A DNA stretch of 6,959 bases from Actinomycetota bacterium (lineage in GTDB: Bacteria > Actinomycetota > Actinomycetes > Actinomycetales > Cellulomonadaceae): NCBI GenBank assembly GCA_018898235.1, contig JAHIJU010000341.1, forward strand, positions 1 through 6,959, read 5' to 3'. Made by a program: the position numbers and the translations under genes. Positions 1 to 5,515 of the stretch are shown one piece after another; position 1 is the first letter of the stretch, and each line of letters starts with the position of its first letter. The notes beneath the pieces were generated by a model that ran no database searches, was not told where the DNA came from, and was given only the letters and a program-made list of their open reading frames with translations.

Positions 1-218
1 GCCGAGAGCAGCACGCCCCAGGCGGCGTCGGAGATACCGAACTCGGCCTGGATGTGCGTGGCCCCGACCGTCAGGTTGATCCGGTCGAGGTAGTTGACGA
101 ACGTCCCGAACGCGAGCAGGACGAGGACCAGGTAGCGCAGCCGCGGCCCGGTGTACCTGTGCGCGGGCGCGCCGGGACCAGGAAGGGGCACGGCCGTCGT
201 GCCGGAGATGGTGGTCAT
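1..218 (-). CDS. MFS transporter, N-terminal part (ACS-like, probable quinate/shikimate importer)
   Basis: Only the first 72 codons are present; the gene continues beyond the left edge. The reading frame starts at the ATG whose complement is 216-218. It has a short polar leader (MTTISGTTAVPLPG), a basic patch, a first membrane helix (residues about 26-38, RYLVLVLLAFGTFVNYLDR), then NYLDRINLTVG. That end-of-TM1 motif is typical of the anion:cation symporter branch of the major facilitator superfamily, which carries organic acids such as phthalate, glucarate and galactonate. The start lies 5 bases after the aroD stop with no clear Shine-Dalgarno sequence, so translation is probably coupled to aroD. 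The role in quinate or shikimate uptake is inferred from the adjoining dehydratase and dehydrogenase genes; E. coli has a comparable arrangement with ydiN beside ydiB-aroD (from memory). The family call is firm, the substrate is not. Confidence 0.82.
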   Translation of the reverse strand, partial: MTTISGTTAVPLPGPGAPAHRYTGPRLRYLVLVLLAFGTFVNYLDRINLTVGATHIQAEFGISDAAWGVLLS

Positions 219-223
219 GGCCG

Positions 224-979
224 TCAGACCGCGGAGTGGATGACCTGGAGCGCCGCCCGCAGGGCGGGCACCTCGACCTGACCGGGCGCGGAGGCCTGCC
301 CGACGGTGCCGAAGGTCGCAGCGGAGCCGAACACCTCGCCGGCCAGGCGCGAGACCACCCCGGTGCCCGCCATCGACATCGTGATGAGCGGGCGGGGCAG
401 CTCCTGCGACGCGGTCCAGGTCGCCTGCAGCAGCGCCAGCACATCGCCCGCGTCGTGCGGCATGACGGCGATCTTGGCGATGTCGACGCCGCGCTCGACC
501 ATCGTGCGCAGCTTGGCGACCATGACCGGCACGGTCGGCGTGCCCCCGAAGTCGTGGAACGAGCCGATCACGGCCACGCCGGCGGCCCGGGCCGCAGCGA
601 TCACGGCGTCGACGGCCGTCACCTCGCGCTCGATCTCGACGTCGACCAGGTCGACCAGCCGCGCCTCCACCAGTGCGCCGTACAGCTCGACGTACCGGTC
701 GGGCGCGATGGGGTGCTGCCCGCCCTCATCGGCGGTCCGGAAGGTGGCCAGCAGCGGCCGACCACCCAGCTCGGGGACGAGGGCGCGTGCGACGGACAGC
801 ACGGCCTGCGGGGAGCGGTCGGCCAGGAAGTCGAGGCGCCACTCCAGCAGGTCGGGCGAGGCGGCCACCGCTGCCCGCGCCTGGCCCACGAGCGCCTCGA
901 CGTCGGCGCCGACCAGCGGCACGATGACCTTCGGCAGACCTGAACCGATCTCGACCCCGCGGACGGTGACCGAACTCAT
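224..979 (-). CDS. aroD: Type I 3-dehydroquinate dehydratase (AroD)
   Basis: This cytoplasmic Schiff-base enzyme dehydrates 3-dehydroquinate to 3-dehydroshikimate. The protein is 251 residues, normal for the type I family, and forms one TIM-barrel domain. Expected active-site residues are visible: E46 and R48 in EWRLDF, R81 in ATFRTADEGG, H142 in GSFHDFGG, the Schiff-base lysine K169 in DIAKIAVMP, R211 in SRLAGEVFGS, and S230/Q234 in SAPGQ. These match the Salmonella enzyme almost position for position. A longer frame runs up to 1114, but the ATG at 979 is chosen because it has a strong Shine-Dalgarno sequence (GAGAGGAG, complement of 986-993) and because the extension has no family similarity and overlaps the dehydrogenase gene. 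It lies 61 bases downstream of that gene and 5 bases before the transporter start. Many actinobacteria use the unrelated type II enzyme for biosynthesis, so a type I enzyme in this setting suggests a catabolic or salvage role; that is inference. Confidence 0.95.
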   Translation of the reverse strand: MSSVTVRGVEIGSGLPKVIVPLVGADVEALVGQARAAVAASPDLLEWRLDFLADRSPQAVLSVARALVPELGGRPLLATFRTADEGGQHPIAPDRYVELYGALVEARLVDLVDVEIEREVTAVDAVIAAARAAGVAVIGSFHDFGGTPTVPVMVAKLRTMVERGVDIAKIAVMPHDAGDVLALLQATWTASQELPRPLITMSMAGTGVVSRLAGEVFGSAATFGTVGQASAPGQVEVPALRAALQVIHSAV

Positions 980-984
980 GTGGT

Positions 985-1001
985 GCTCCTCTCGGGGGAG
1001 C
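985..1001 (-). promoter_or_regulatory. Small hairpin covering the aroD Shine-Dalgarno sequence
   Basis: On the leftward transcript, GCTCC (complement of 997-1001) can pair with GGAGC (complement of 985-989) across a 7-nt loop. The 3' arm contains GGAG of the aroD ribosome binding site. A five-pair stem could modulate initiation, but in GC-rich DNA such stems also arise by chance. Nothing else shows that it is used. Confidence 0.25.
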
Positions 1002-1040
1002 CGGGCGGGCGACTGCGTCGTCGCACGTCCGGCAGGGGGG

Positions 1041-1919
1041 TCAGGCGAGCAGGTGCTCGCGCACGTAGTCGAGCGGCATCGGTACGCCGGTCCACAGCTC
1101 GAAGGCCGCAGCACCCTGGTGGAGCATCATGCCGAGACCGTTCATCCACCGGCAGCCGGCCGCCTCGGCCTGCTCCAGGAATGCGGTTCGCGGCGGAGCG
1201 TAGACCACGTCCGAGACGAACAGATCGGGACGAAGGACCGCGGAGTCGGGCAGCGGCGAGACGCCGAGCAGTGTGCCCATCCCGACGTTCGTGGCGTTGG
1301 CCAGGACGGCGGACTCGGCCACGGCCGCGCGGAACGCGGCGGTGTCGTCGAGGTCGTGCAGCTCGACGTGGGTGCCGGTGTTCTGGCGGATGGTGGCGAC
1401 GGTCTTCTCGCCGATGGGCCACACGGCGTCGCGACGGTTGAAGATGTCCAGCCGGGCCACCCCCTCGAGGGCGGCCTGGATCGCGATGGCGGTACCCGCT
1501 CCCCCGGCTCCGATGAGCGTGATCCGCTGACCTGCAGGTTCGATGCCGTTCTCGCGCAGGGCGGCGACGTAGCCGAGCCCGTCGGTGACGTGACCGGTGA
1601 GCACGCCGTCGTCGTTGACGACCGTGTTGCAGGCGCCCACCATGCGGACCGCCGGGGACTGCTCGTCGAGCAGCGGCAGGATGGCGATCTTGTTGGGCAT
1701 CGACACGTTCCAGCCGCGGACCTTGAGGGCCTTGAGCCCGGCGACCGCACCTGCGAGCTCACCGTCGCCCACCTCGAACGCCAGGTAGGCGTAGTCGAGT
1801 CCGAGCGCGGCGAGGGCGAGGTTGTGCATCCGGGGCGACTGGCTGTGCCGGATCGGGTACGCGATCAGGCCCAGCAGCTGGGTGTGCCCGGTGAGCTTCT
1901 GAGGAACTTCGTCCGACAT
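1041..1919 (-). CDS. aroE: Shikimate/quinate 5-dehydrogenase, YdiB-like
   Basis: NAD(P)-dependent oxidoreductase interconverting shikimate with 3-dehydroshikimate and, in the YdiB branch, quinate with 3-dehydroquinate. The protein is 292 residues. The N-terminal substrate domain shows LIAYPIRHSQSP (19-29), SMPNK with catalytic K77, GACNTVVNDDG with N98, and TDG with catalytic D113. The Rossmann domain has the glycine loop GAGGAGT (137-143), followed by FNRRD (160-164), then GMMLHQGAAAFELWTG with Q268. YPIRHS, GLKALK, SMPNK, NTVVNDDG, FNRRD and the closing LDYV are much closer to E. coli YdiB than to biosynthetic AroE. FNRRD, rather than the NADP-selective NRT-type loop, suggests NAD can be used. 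An ATG at 1955 is possible, but the ATG at 1919 has GGAGG (complement of 1928-1932) 8 bases upstream and matches the family N-terminus. It is the first gene of the leftward operon, with a probable operator at 1961-1984. Substrate preference cannot be read from sequence alone. Confidence 0.93.
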   Translation of the reverse strand: MSDEVPQKLTGHTQLLGLIAYPIRHSQSPRMHNLALAALGLDYAYLAFEVGDGELAGAVAGLKALKVRGWNVSMPNKIAILPLLDEQSPAVRMVGACNTVVNDDGVLTGHVTDGLGYVAALRENGIEPAGQRITLIGAGGAGTAIAIQAALEGVARLDIFNRRDAVWPIGEKTVATIRQNTGTHVELHDLDDTAAFRAAVAESAVLANATNVGMGTLLGVSPLPDSAVLRPDLFVSDVVYAPPRTAFLEQAEAAGCRWMNGLGMMLHQGAAAFELWTGVPMPLDYVREHLLA

Positions 1920-1960
1920 GGCCACAACCTCCGCAGGCGGTACGACGATGCACACCGCGT

Positions 1961-1984
1961 TATGAACTCACTTGATAGTCCACA
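1961..1984. promoter_or_regulatory. Probable TetR-family operator, divergent aroE/tetR promoter region
   Basis: An imperfect inverted repeat that starts TATGAACT and ends GTCCACA. It shares 16 of 24 aligned positions with the site at 2817-2840, including ATGAACT, the central ACT, and the GT.CA of the right arm. It lies 41 bp upstream of the chosen aroE start and about 100 bp upstream of the tetR start, so one bound repressor could control both directions. The role as the neighbouring regulator's binding site is inferred from sharing, symmetry and position. I could not assign convincing -35/-10 hexamers in either direction. Confidence 0.62.
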
Positions 1985-2086
1985 GTCTGCCGCCGGGCGC
2001 GCGCTGCCACACGGGGCCCAAGGTCCCCTCGGGCTGCGACCATCGGAGCCGACCCCCGCACGTGCGGCGCACCACCAGGAGGACGA
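1985..2086. promoter_or_regulatory. GC-rich leader upstream of tetR with a 12-bp palindrome
   Basis: This stretch belongs to no supported gene. It contains a perfect 12-bp palindrome CCGCACGTGCGG at 2056-2067, 9 bases before the tetR Shine-Dalgarno sequence AGGAGG (2077-2082). Perfect palindromes without a loop suit protein binding better than RNA folding, but this one does not resemble the element shared by the two candidate operators. Its role, if any, is unknown. Confidence 0.3.
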
Positions 2087-2770
2087 GTGACCACGGACCA
2101 CGACGCAGGGCAGGCAGGCGGCCCGGGCCCGGCGCGACGCGACGCCGAACGGACCCGCGCCGCCATCCTCGACGCGGCGATCGAGGAGTTCTCCGAGCGC
2201 GGACTGCTGGGCGGCCGGGTGGACGCGGTGGTCGAGCGGACGTCCACCGTCAAGCGGATGGTCTACTACTACTTCGGGTCCAAGGAGCGCCTCTACCAGG
2301 CGGCGCTCATCGAGTCCTACCGCCGGATCCGGCAGACCGAGGGCGCACTGCGGCTGGCGGACCTGGACCCCGAGACCGCCCTGCGCGCGCTGGTGCGGGC
2401 GACCCTGGCCCACCAGGAGAACAACGCGGCCTTCGTGCGGCTGGTGATGTTCGAGAACACGCTGGCCGGGGGCGCCATCCACCTCATGGACGACGAGGTG
2501 CGTGCGCTCAACCACTCCGTGGTGCTGCTCCTGGAGGATCTCCTCGCGCGCGGCCGGGACGCCGGCGTCTTCCGCAGCGGCGCGGATGCGCCCACCGCCC
2601 TGGACCTGCACCAGGTGATCAGCTCGATGGCCTTCTTCCGCGTCAGCAACCGGGCGACCTTCCGCGAGCTGTTCGGTCGCGACATGGTCGAGGGCGCCGA
2701 GCGCGACCATGTGCTGGAGCTGATCGAGACGACCGTGCTGCGCCTCGTGCTCGCCGATCCGGCCGCCTGA
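2087..2770 (+). CDS. TetR/AcrR-family transcriptional regulator
   Basis: Cytoplasmic DNA-binding regulator, probably a ligand-responsive repressor of this cluster. The protein is 227 residues, within the usual TetR range. After a 17-residue Gly/Pro-rich leader, residues about 18-70 form the TetR DNA-binding domain: RRDAERTRAAILDAAIEEFSE, then the helix-turn-helix with VDAVVERTSTVKRMVYYYFGSKERLYQAAL. Residues 80-227 form the variable helical ligand/dimer domain; it gives no clue to the ligand. The GTG start at 2087 is preceded by AGGAGG (2077-2082) with 4-base spacing. The gene is divergent from the aroE-aroD-transporter arm and 84 bp upstream of the oxidoreductase gene, with a related inverted repeat upstream of each arm. 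By context the inducer may be quinate, shikimate or a dehydro derivative. That is inference. Quinate/shikimate regulators known in C. glutamicum and Listeria are LysR-type (from memory), so a TetR would be a different control solution. Confidence 0.92.
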   Translation: MTTDHDAGQAGGPGPARRDAERTRAAILDAAIEEFSERGLLGGRVDAVVERTSTVKRMVYYYFGSKERLYQAALIESYRRIRQTEGALRLADLDPETALRALVRATLAHQENNAAFVRLVMFENTLAGGAIHLMDDEVRALNHSVVLLLEDLLARGRDAGVFRSGADAPTALDLHQVISSMAFFRVSNRATFRELFGRDMVEGAERDHVLELIETTVLRLVLADPAA

Positions 2771-2772
2771 GG

Positions 2773-2800
2773 CCTCGGGACCTAGTGCTCACCCCGGAGG
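2773..2800 (+). terminator. Weak hairpin after tetR
   Basis: CCTC-GGG (2773-2779) can pair with CCC-GGAGG (2793-2800) with one bulged G at 2796 and a 13-nt loop. There is no T-tract. It starts 2 bases after the tetR stop, so it might end or attenuate tetR transcripts before the separately controlled oxidoreductase gene. The stem is short for such GC-rich DNA, and read-through is equally plausible. Confidence 0.22.
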
Positions 2801-2816
2801 AAGCGCTGCTCGTCAG

Positions 2817-2840
2817 AATGAACTAACTACATGGTTCATT
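2817..2840. promoter_or_regulatory. Probable TetR-family operator upstream of the OYE-family gene
   Basis: A perfect 7-bp inverted repeat, AATGAAC (2817-2823) and GTTCATT (2834-2840), separated by 10 bp. The 24-bp length is typical of TetR-type operators. It is the most AT-rich patch near the gene and ends 3 bases before the GAGGAGA ribosome binding site (2844-2850). A protein bound here would overlap the likely promoter or transcription start. A related copy lies at 1961-1984 in the divergent region. Binding by the adjacent TetR protein is inferred. Confidence 0.72.
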
Positions 2841-2854
2841 AACGAGGAGATGCC

Positions 2855-4966
2855 GTGACCATCACCGGTGGGATCCCGTCCGCGCCCAGCCTGGCCCGAC
2901 CCCGCCGACCGGCCGTGGCTCCCGTCGCCGTGCCGATGCCGGTGTGCGACCCGCACCCCCGCACCCCCGCGCTCCTGTCCCCGCTGGCGGTACGCGGGAT
3001 GACCCTGCGCAACCGCGTCGTCATGCCCCCCATGGGCACGAACTTCGCCCTGCCCGACGGCACGGTCTCCGACACCCAGATCGCCTACTACGCCCAGCGC
3101 GCCCGGGGCGGGACCGGGCTGATCATCGTCGAGAACATCTGCGTGAGCTTCCCCGCCGGGTCGAACGGCACCACGCAGCTGCGGATCGACCACGACCGCT
3201 ACGTGCCGCGGCTGTGGGAGCTCACCGAACAGCTGCACCGGCACGGCGCCATGGTCGCCGTCCAGCTGAACCACGCCGGCGCCTCGGCGAACCCCGGACG
3301 CACCGGGGTCCCCGCCCAGTCCTCGGGCGAGCGCCCCTCCAAGCCCGGTGGCACCGCACCCGTCCCGATGACGGTCGAGCAGATCGCCCAGGTCGTCACC
3401 GACTTCGCGACGGCCGCCGCCCGGGCCAAGCGCGCCGGGTTCGACGCCGTCGAGATCCACGCCGGTCACTCGTACCTGCTGTGCCAGTTCCTGTCGCCGT
3501 ACTACAACACCCGCACCGACGCCTACGGCGGCAGCCCGGCCAACCGCGCCCGCATCGTGCGCGAGGTGCTTGCCGCCGTCCGGGAACAGGTCGGACCGCG
3601 CTATCCGATCCTGGTCCGGATCAGCGCGGACGAGCTCGTGGCCGGCGGGAACGGACTCGAGGAGTCGGTCGAGGTCATGCGGCACATGGTCGAGGAGATC
3701 GACGTCATCGACGTGTCCGCGGCCCTGGCCTTCAACCTCCAGTACCAGATCGACTCGATGGACCTGCCCGACGGCTGGCGCGCCGAGATGGCCCGCCGGT
3801 TCCGCGACGAGTTCGGGCGCCCGACCATCACCAGCGGCAACATCCGCGACCCCAAGGTCGCCGAACGGATCATCGCGGGCGGGCAGGCGGACCTGGTGGC
3901 CATGGGCCGCGGGCTCATCGCCGAGCCCTGGTGGGTGCGCAAGGTCGCCGACGGCGCCGCCGACACGATCCTCAGCTGCATCTCCTGCAACATCGGCTGC
4001 GCCGACCACCGCATCCGGCTCGACCGGCCAATCCGCTGCACCATCAACCCCGACATCATCGGCCACGAGGAGTACCAGGAACGCCGGGTCACCCGGCCCA
4101 CGAAGGTCGTCGTCGTCGGCGCCGGTGTCGGCGGCATGGAGGCCGCGTGCACCGCGGCCGAGGTCGGCTGCGACGTCGTCCTGCTCGAAGGCCGCGACGT
4201 GGTGGGCGGCGTGGTGGGCGATGCCGTGCACCTGCCGGCCAAGCGACGCATCGCCGGGTTCCTGCACCACCTGGCGCGCCGGGCCGCACGGGTCGGCGTC
4301 GACGTGCGCACCGGGAGCTGGGGCACACCGTCCGCGGTCGCGGCCCTGTCCCCCGACCTCGTGGTCAACGCCACCGGCTCGGCGCCGCTCGTGCCGCCCG
4401 TGCCCGGGCTGCGCGAGCGGATCGACCAGGACGGGACCGGCGTCTACTCCATCCTCGGCGCCACCAGCCATGCCGAGGACCTCGACCTGGAAGGGCGACA
4501 GGTCGTCGTCGTCGGCGCTGGCGCGGTCGGGCTCGACGTGGTCGAGCACGTGACGGCGCGCGGCGCGAAGGTCGTCCTGGTGGAGCGCCTGGGCACCGTC
4601 GGTGCCGACCTCGACCTGATCACCCGGATGCAGATGGTCGAGATGCTCGACAAGGAGAAGGTCGAGATCCGGACACTGACCTCACTGCTCGAGGTCAAGG
4701 ACGGCGCCGTCGTGGTCGCCCGGCCCGACGGGAGCACGCTCGAGCTGGTGTTCGACGCGGCGTTCGTCTGCCTCGGCATGCGCGCCGTCGACGCGCCCTA
4801 CCGTGAGCTCGCCGAGCACTTCGTCGGCACCGGGATCGAGGTGCTCAACATCGGCGACTCGGCCGCGGTCGGGCGGATCATCGACGCCACGGCCGGTGGG
4901 CGCGACGTGCTGCTGGCGCTCGAGCGTGCCGGGGTGCTGCCGTTCACCCACCCCGGGCGTTGCTGA
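2855..4966 (+). CDS. FadH-like FMN/4Fe-4S/FAD oxidoreductase (old yellow enzyme family)
   Basis: A 703-residue multidomain flavoenzyme of the 2,4-dienoyl-CoA reductase/trimethylamine dehydrogenase type, cytoplasmic. Residues 1-38 are a Pro/Ala-rich extension. Residues 40-365 form the FMN TIM barrel, with LRNRVVMPPMG (51-61), VQLNHAG (136-142), IHAGHSYLLCQFLSP (201-215, Y207 at the FadH Tyr166 position), VRIS (254-257), SGNI and MGRG (350-353). A 4Fe-4S site follows: C375, C378, C382 and C395. Residues 416 to the end carry the FAD GAGVGG loop (422-427), the NAD(P)H GAGAVG loop (554-559) and the FAD motif NIGDSAAVGRIIDA (666-679). Such enzymes pass hydride electrons from NAD(P)H through FAD and the cluster to FMN and reduce activated C=C bonds. 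The segment that carries the FadH catalytic His252 reads VSAALAFNLQ here and has no His, so dienoyl-CoA is unlikely as substrate. The GTG start has GAGGAGA at 2844-2850 and an operator directly upstream. Listeria also pairs NADH-oxidase-like genes with shikimate dehydrogenase genes (from memory). A substrate such as 3-dehydroshikimate is inferred from context. Confidence 0.93.
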   Translation: MTITGGIPSAPSLARPRRPAVAPVAVPMPVCDPHPRTPALLSPLAVRGMTLRNRVVMPPMGTNFALPDGTVSDTQIAYYAQRARGGTGLIIVENICVSFPAGSNGTTQLRIDHDRYVPRLWELTEQLHRHGAMVAVQLNHAGASANPGRTGVPAQSSGERPSKPGGTAPVPMTVEQIAQVVTDFATAAARAKRAGFDAVEIHAGHSYLLCQFLSPYYNTRTDAYGGSPANRARIVREVLAAVREQVGPRYPILVRISADELVAGGNGLEESVEVMRHMVEEIDVIDVSAALAFNLQYQIDSMDLPDGWRAEMARRFRDEFGRPTITSGNIRDPKVAERIIAGGQADLVAMGRGLIAEPWWVRKVADGAADTILSCISCNIGCADHRIRLDRPIRCTINPDIIGHEEYQERRVTRPTKVVVVGAGVGGMEAACTAAEVGCDVVLLEGRDVVGGVVGDAVHLPAKRRIAGFLHHLARRAARVGVDVRTGSWGTPSAVAALSPDLVVNATGSAPLVPPVPGLRERIDQDGTGVYSILGATSHAEDLDLEGRQVVVVGAGAVGLDVVEHVTARGAKVVLVERLGTVGADLDLITRMQMVEMLDKEKVEIRTLTSLLEVKDGAVVVARPDGSTLELVFDAAFVCLGMRAVDAPYRELAEHFVGTGIEVLNIGDSAAVGRIIDATAGGRDVLLALERAGVLPFTHPGRC

Positions 4967-4992
4967 CCCGGGCCCCGGCCGGTGTCAGCGAC
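4959..4992. terminator. Bidirectional hairpin between convergent genes
   Basis: GTTGCTGAC (4959-4967) pairs with GTCAGCGAC (4984-4992), including one G-U wobble in the rightward RNA. Inside it, CCGG (4968-4971) pairs with CCGG (4979-4982) around a 7-nt loop, leaving T4983 bulged. The stem spans the stop codons of both convergent genes (4964-4966 on +, 4985-4987 on -), which pair with each other. No T-tract follows on either side, as is common for proposed actinobacterial terminators. Position between convergent genes supports the call; termination efficiency is unknown. Confidence 0.5.
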
Positions 4993-5515
4993 CGGGGGCA
5001 GTGAGAGCCGTGGCCACCGCATCGGCCGCACCGTCGTCGTCGACGTCGTCGACCTCGATGACGACGGTCGCCACCTCGACGTAGAGCGGGTGACGGGCGT
5101 CGAACAGTGCACGCCAGCGAGACCGGGTCCCGACCAGCGCCGTCGTGCCCGCGTGCAGCCCTGCCCGGCGCGCGGCCGTCGTGGGCTGCAGGTCGAGCAG
5201 CACGACCGGCGCTCCCCCGCGCACCCAGTCCGCCAGGTCGGCCCGGACCTGCTCGTCCTCGACCGAGCCGCTGCTCAGCGCCACGATCCCCGCGCGTGCC
5301 CCCAACGCACTCGTGGTGGCCTCCCGTTCGGCGAGCCGCAGCTGGGCCTCGCCGTCCTCGACCAGGATGTCCGCCGCCGTCCGACCGGTCCGGGCCTCGA
5401 TCAGGGCGTCGGTGTCGACCAGCGGAAGGCCCCAGCGCTCCGCCAGGATCGCTGCGACCTGAGCGGCACCGGAGCCGGGCGGCCCGACCAGCGCGATCGC
5501 GTCGGGGTGGCTCAA
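4985..5515 (-). CDS. aroK: Shikimate kinase homologue with degenerate active site
   Basis: The 176-residue size and fold-level motifs match shikimate kinase, which phosphorylates shikimate at the 3-hydroxyl. Retained features are VGPPGSG (10-16), VDTDALIE with D34/D36, the TGRTAADI segment, DGEAQLR with R60 (Mtb Arg58 position), and RHPLY with R141 (Mtb Arg136 position). Key catalytic parts are missing. The Walker A motif reads GPPGSGAAQ, so the lysine and the following Ser/Thr are Ala17 and Ala18. The LGGGAV loop reads LSSGSV (80-85). The lid segment that normally holds the catalytic arginine (VRPLL) reads TTALV (124-128). Start: TTG at 5515, overlapping the aroC stop as TTGA, so translation is probably coupled. 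Upstream codons up to 5665 lie within aroC and are not family-like. The frame is intact with normal codon bias, so it is not obviously decaying. It may be a pseudoenzyme or have a new role; a functional aroK should exist elsewhere if shikimate biosynthesis is complete. Confidence 0.85.
   Translation of the reverse strand: MSHPDAIALVGPPGSGAAQVAAILAERWGLPLVDTDALIEARTGRTAADILVEDGEAQLRLAEREATTSALGARAGIVALSSGSVEDEQVRADLADWVRGGAPVVLLDLQPTTAARRAGLHAGTTALVGTRSRWRALFDARHPLYVEVATVVIEVDDVDDDGAADAVATALTAPGR

Noticed and set aside
980..1114. N-terminal extension of aroD to an ATG at 1114
   Set aside because: The extra 45 residues lack family similarity and overlap the end of aroE. The ATG at 979 has a strong Shine-Dalgarno sequence and gives a normal family length.
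1920..1955. Longer aroE start at 1955
   Set aside because: It adds 12 residues outside the family N-terminus, while the internal ATG at 1919 has GGAGG at good spacing. It cannot be fully excluded.
306..2090. Rightward open frame of 594 codons across aroD and aroE
   Set aside because: It is antisense to two clearly recognised enzymes. Its translation is low-complexity Arg/Ser/Gly-rich, as expected from an antisense frame in high-GC DNA, with no recognisable domain.
2818..2826. Two-codon ATG-AAC-TAA frame inside the operator, with GGAGG upstream at 2796-2800
   Set aside because: Spacing of 17 bases from the purine run is too long for a ribosome site, and the sequence is explained by the inverted repeat.
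2813..4549. Leftward open frame of 578 codons opposite the flavoenzyme gene
   Set aside because: It is rich in Asp/Gly/Val/His with no motifs and mirrors the codon bias of the flavoenzyme gene on the other strand.
2944..4806. Rightward open frame of 620 codons in another frame of the flavoenzyme gene
   Set aside because: The product is extremely Arg/Pro/Gly-rich and overlaps a fully motif-supported gene; a composition artefact.
4965..4985. CCCGGG/CCGG repeats as a recombination or attachment site at the junction
   Set aside because: Short GC palindromes are common at this base composition, and no integrase, tRNA or direct repeat accompanies them. The hairpin explanation is simpler.
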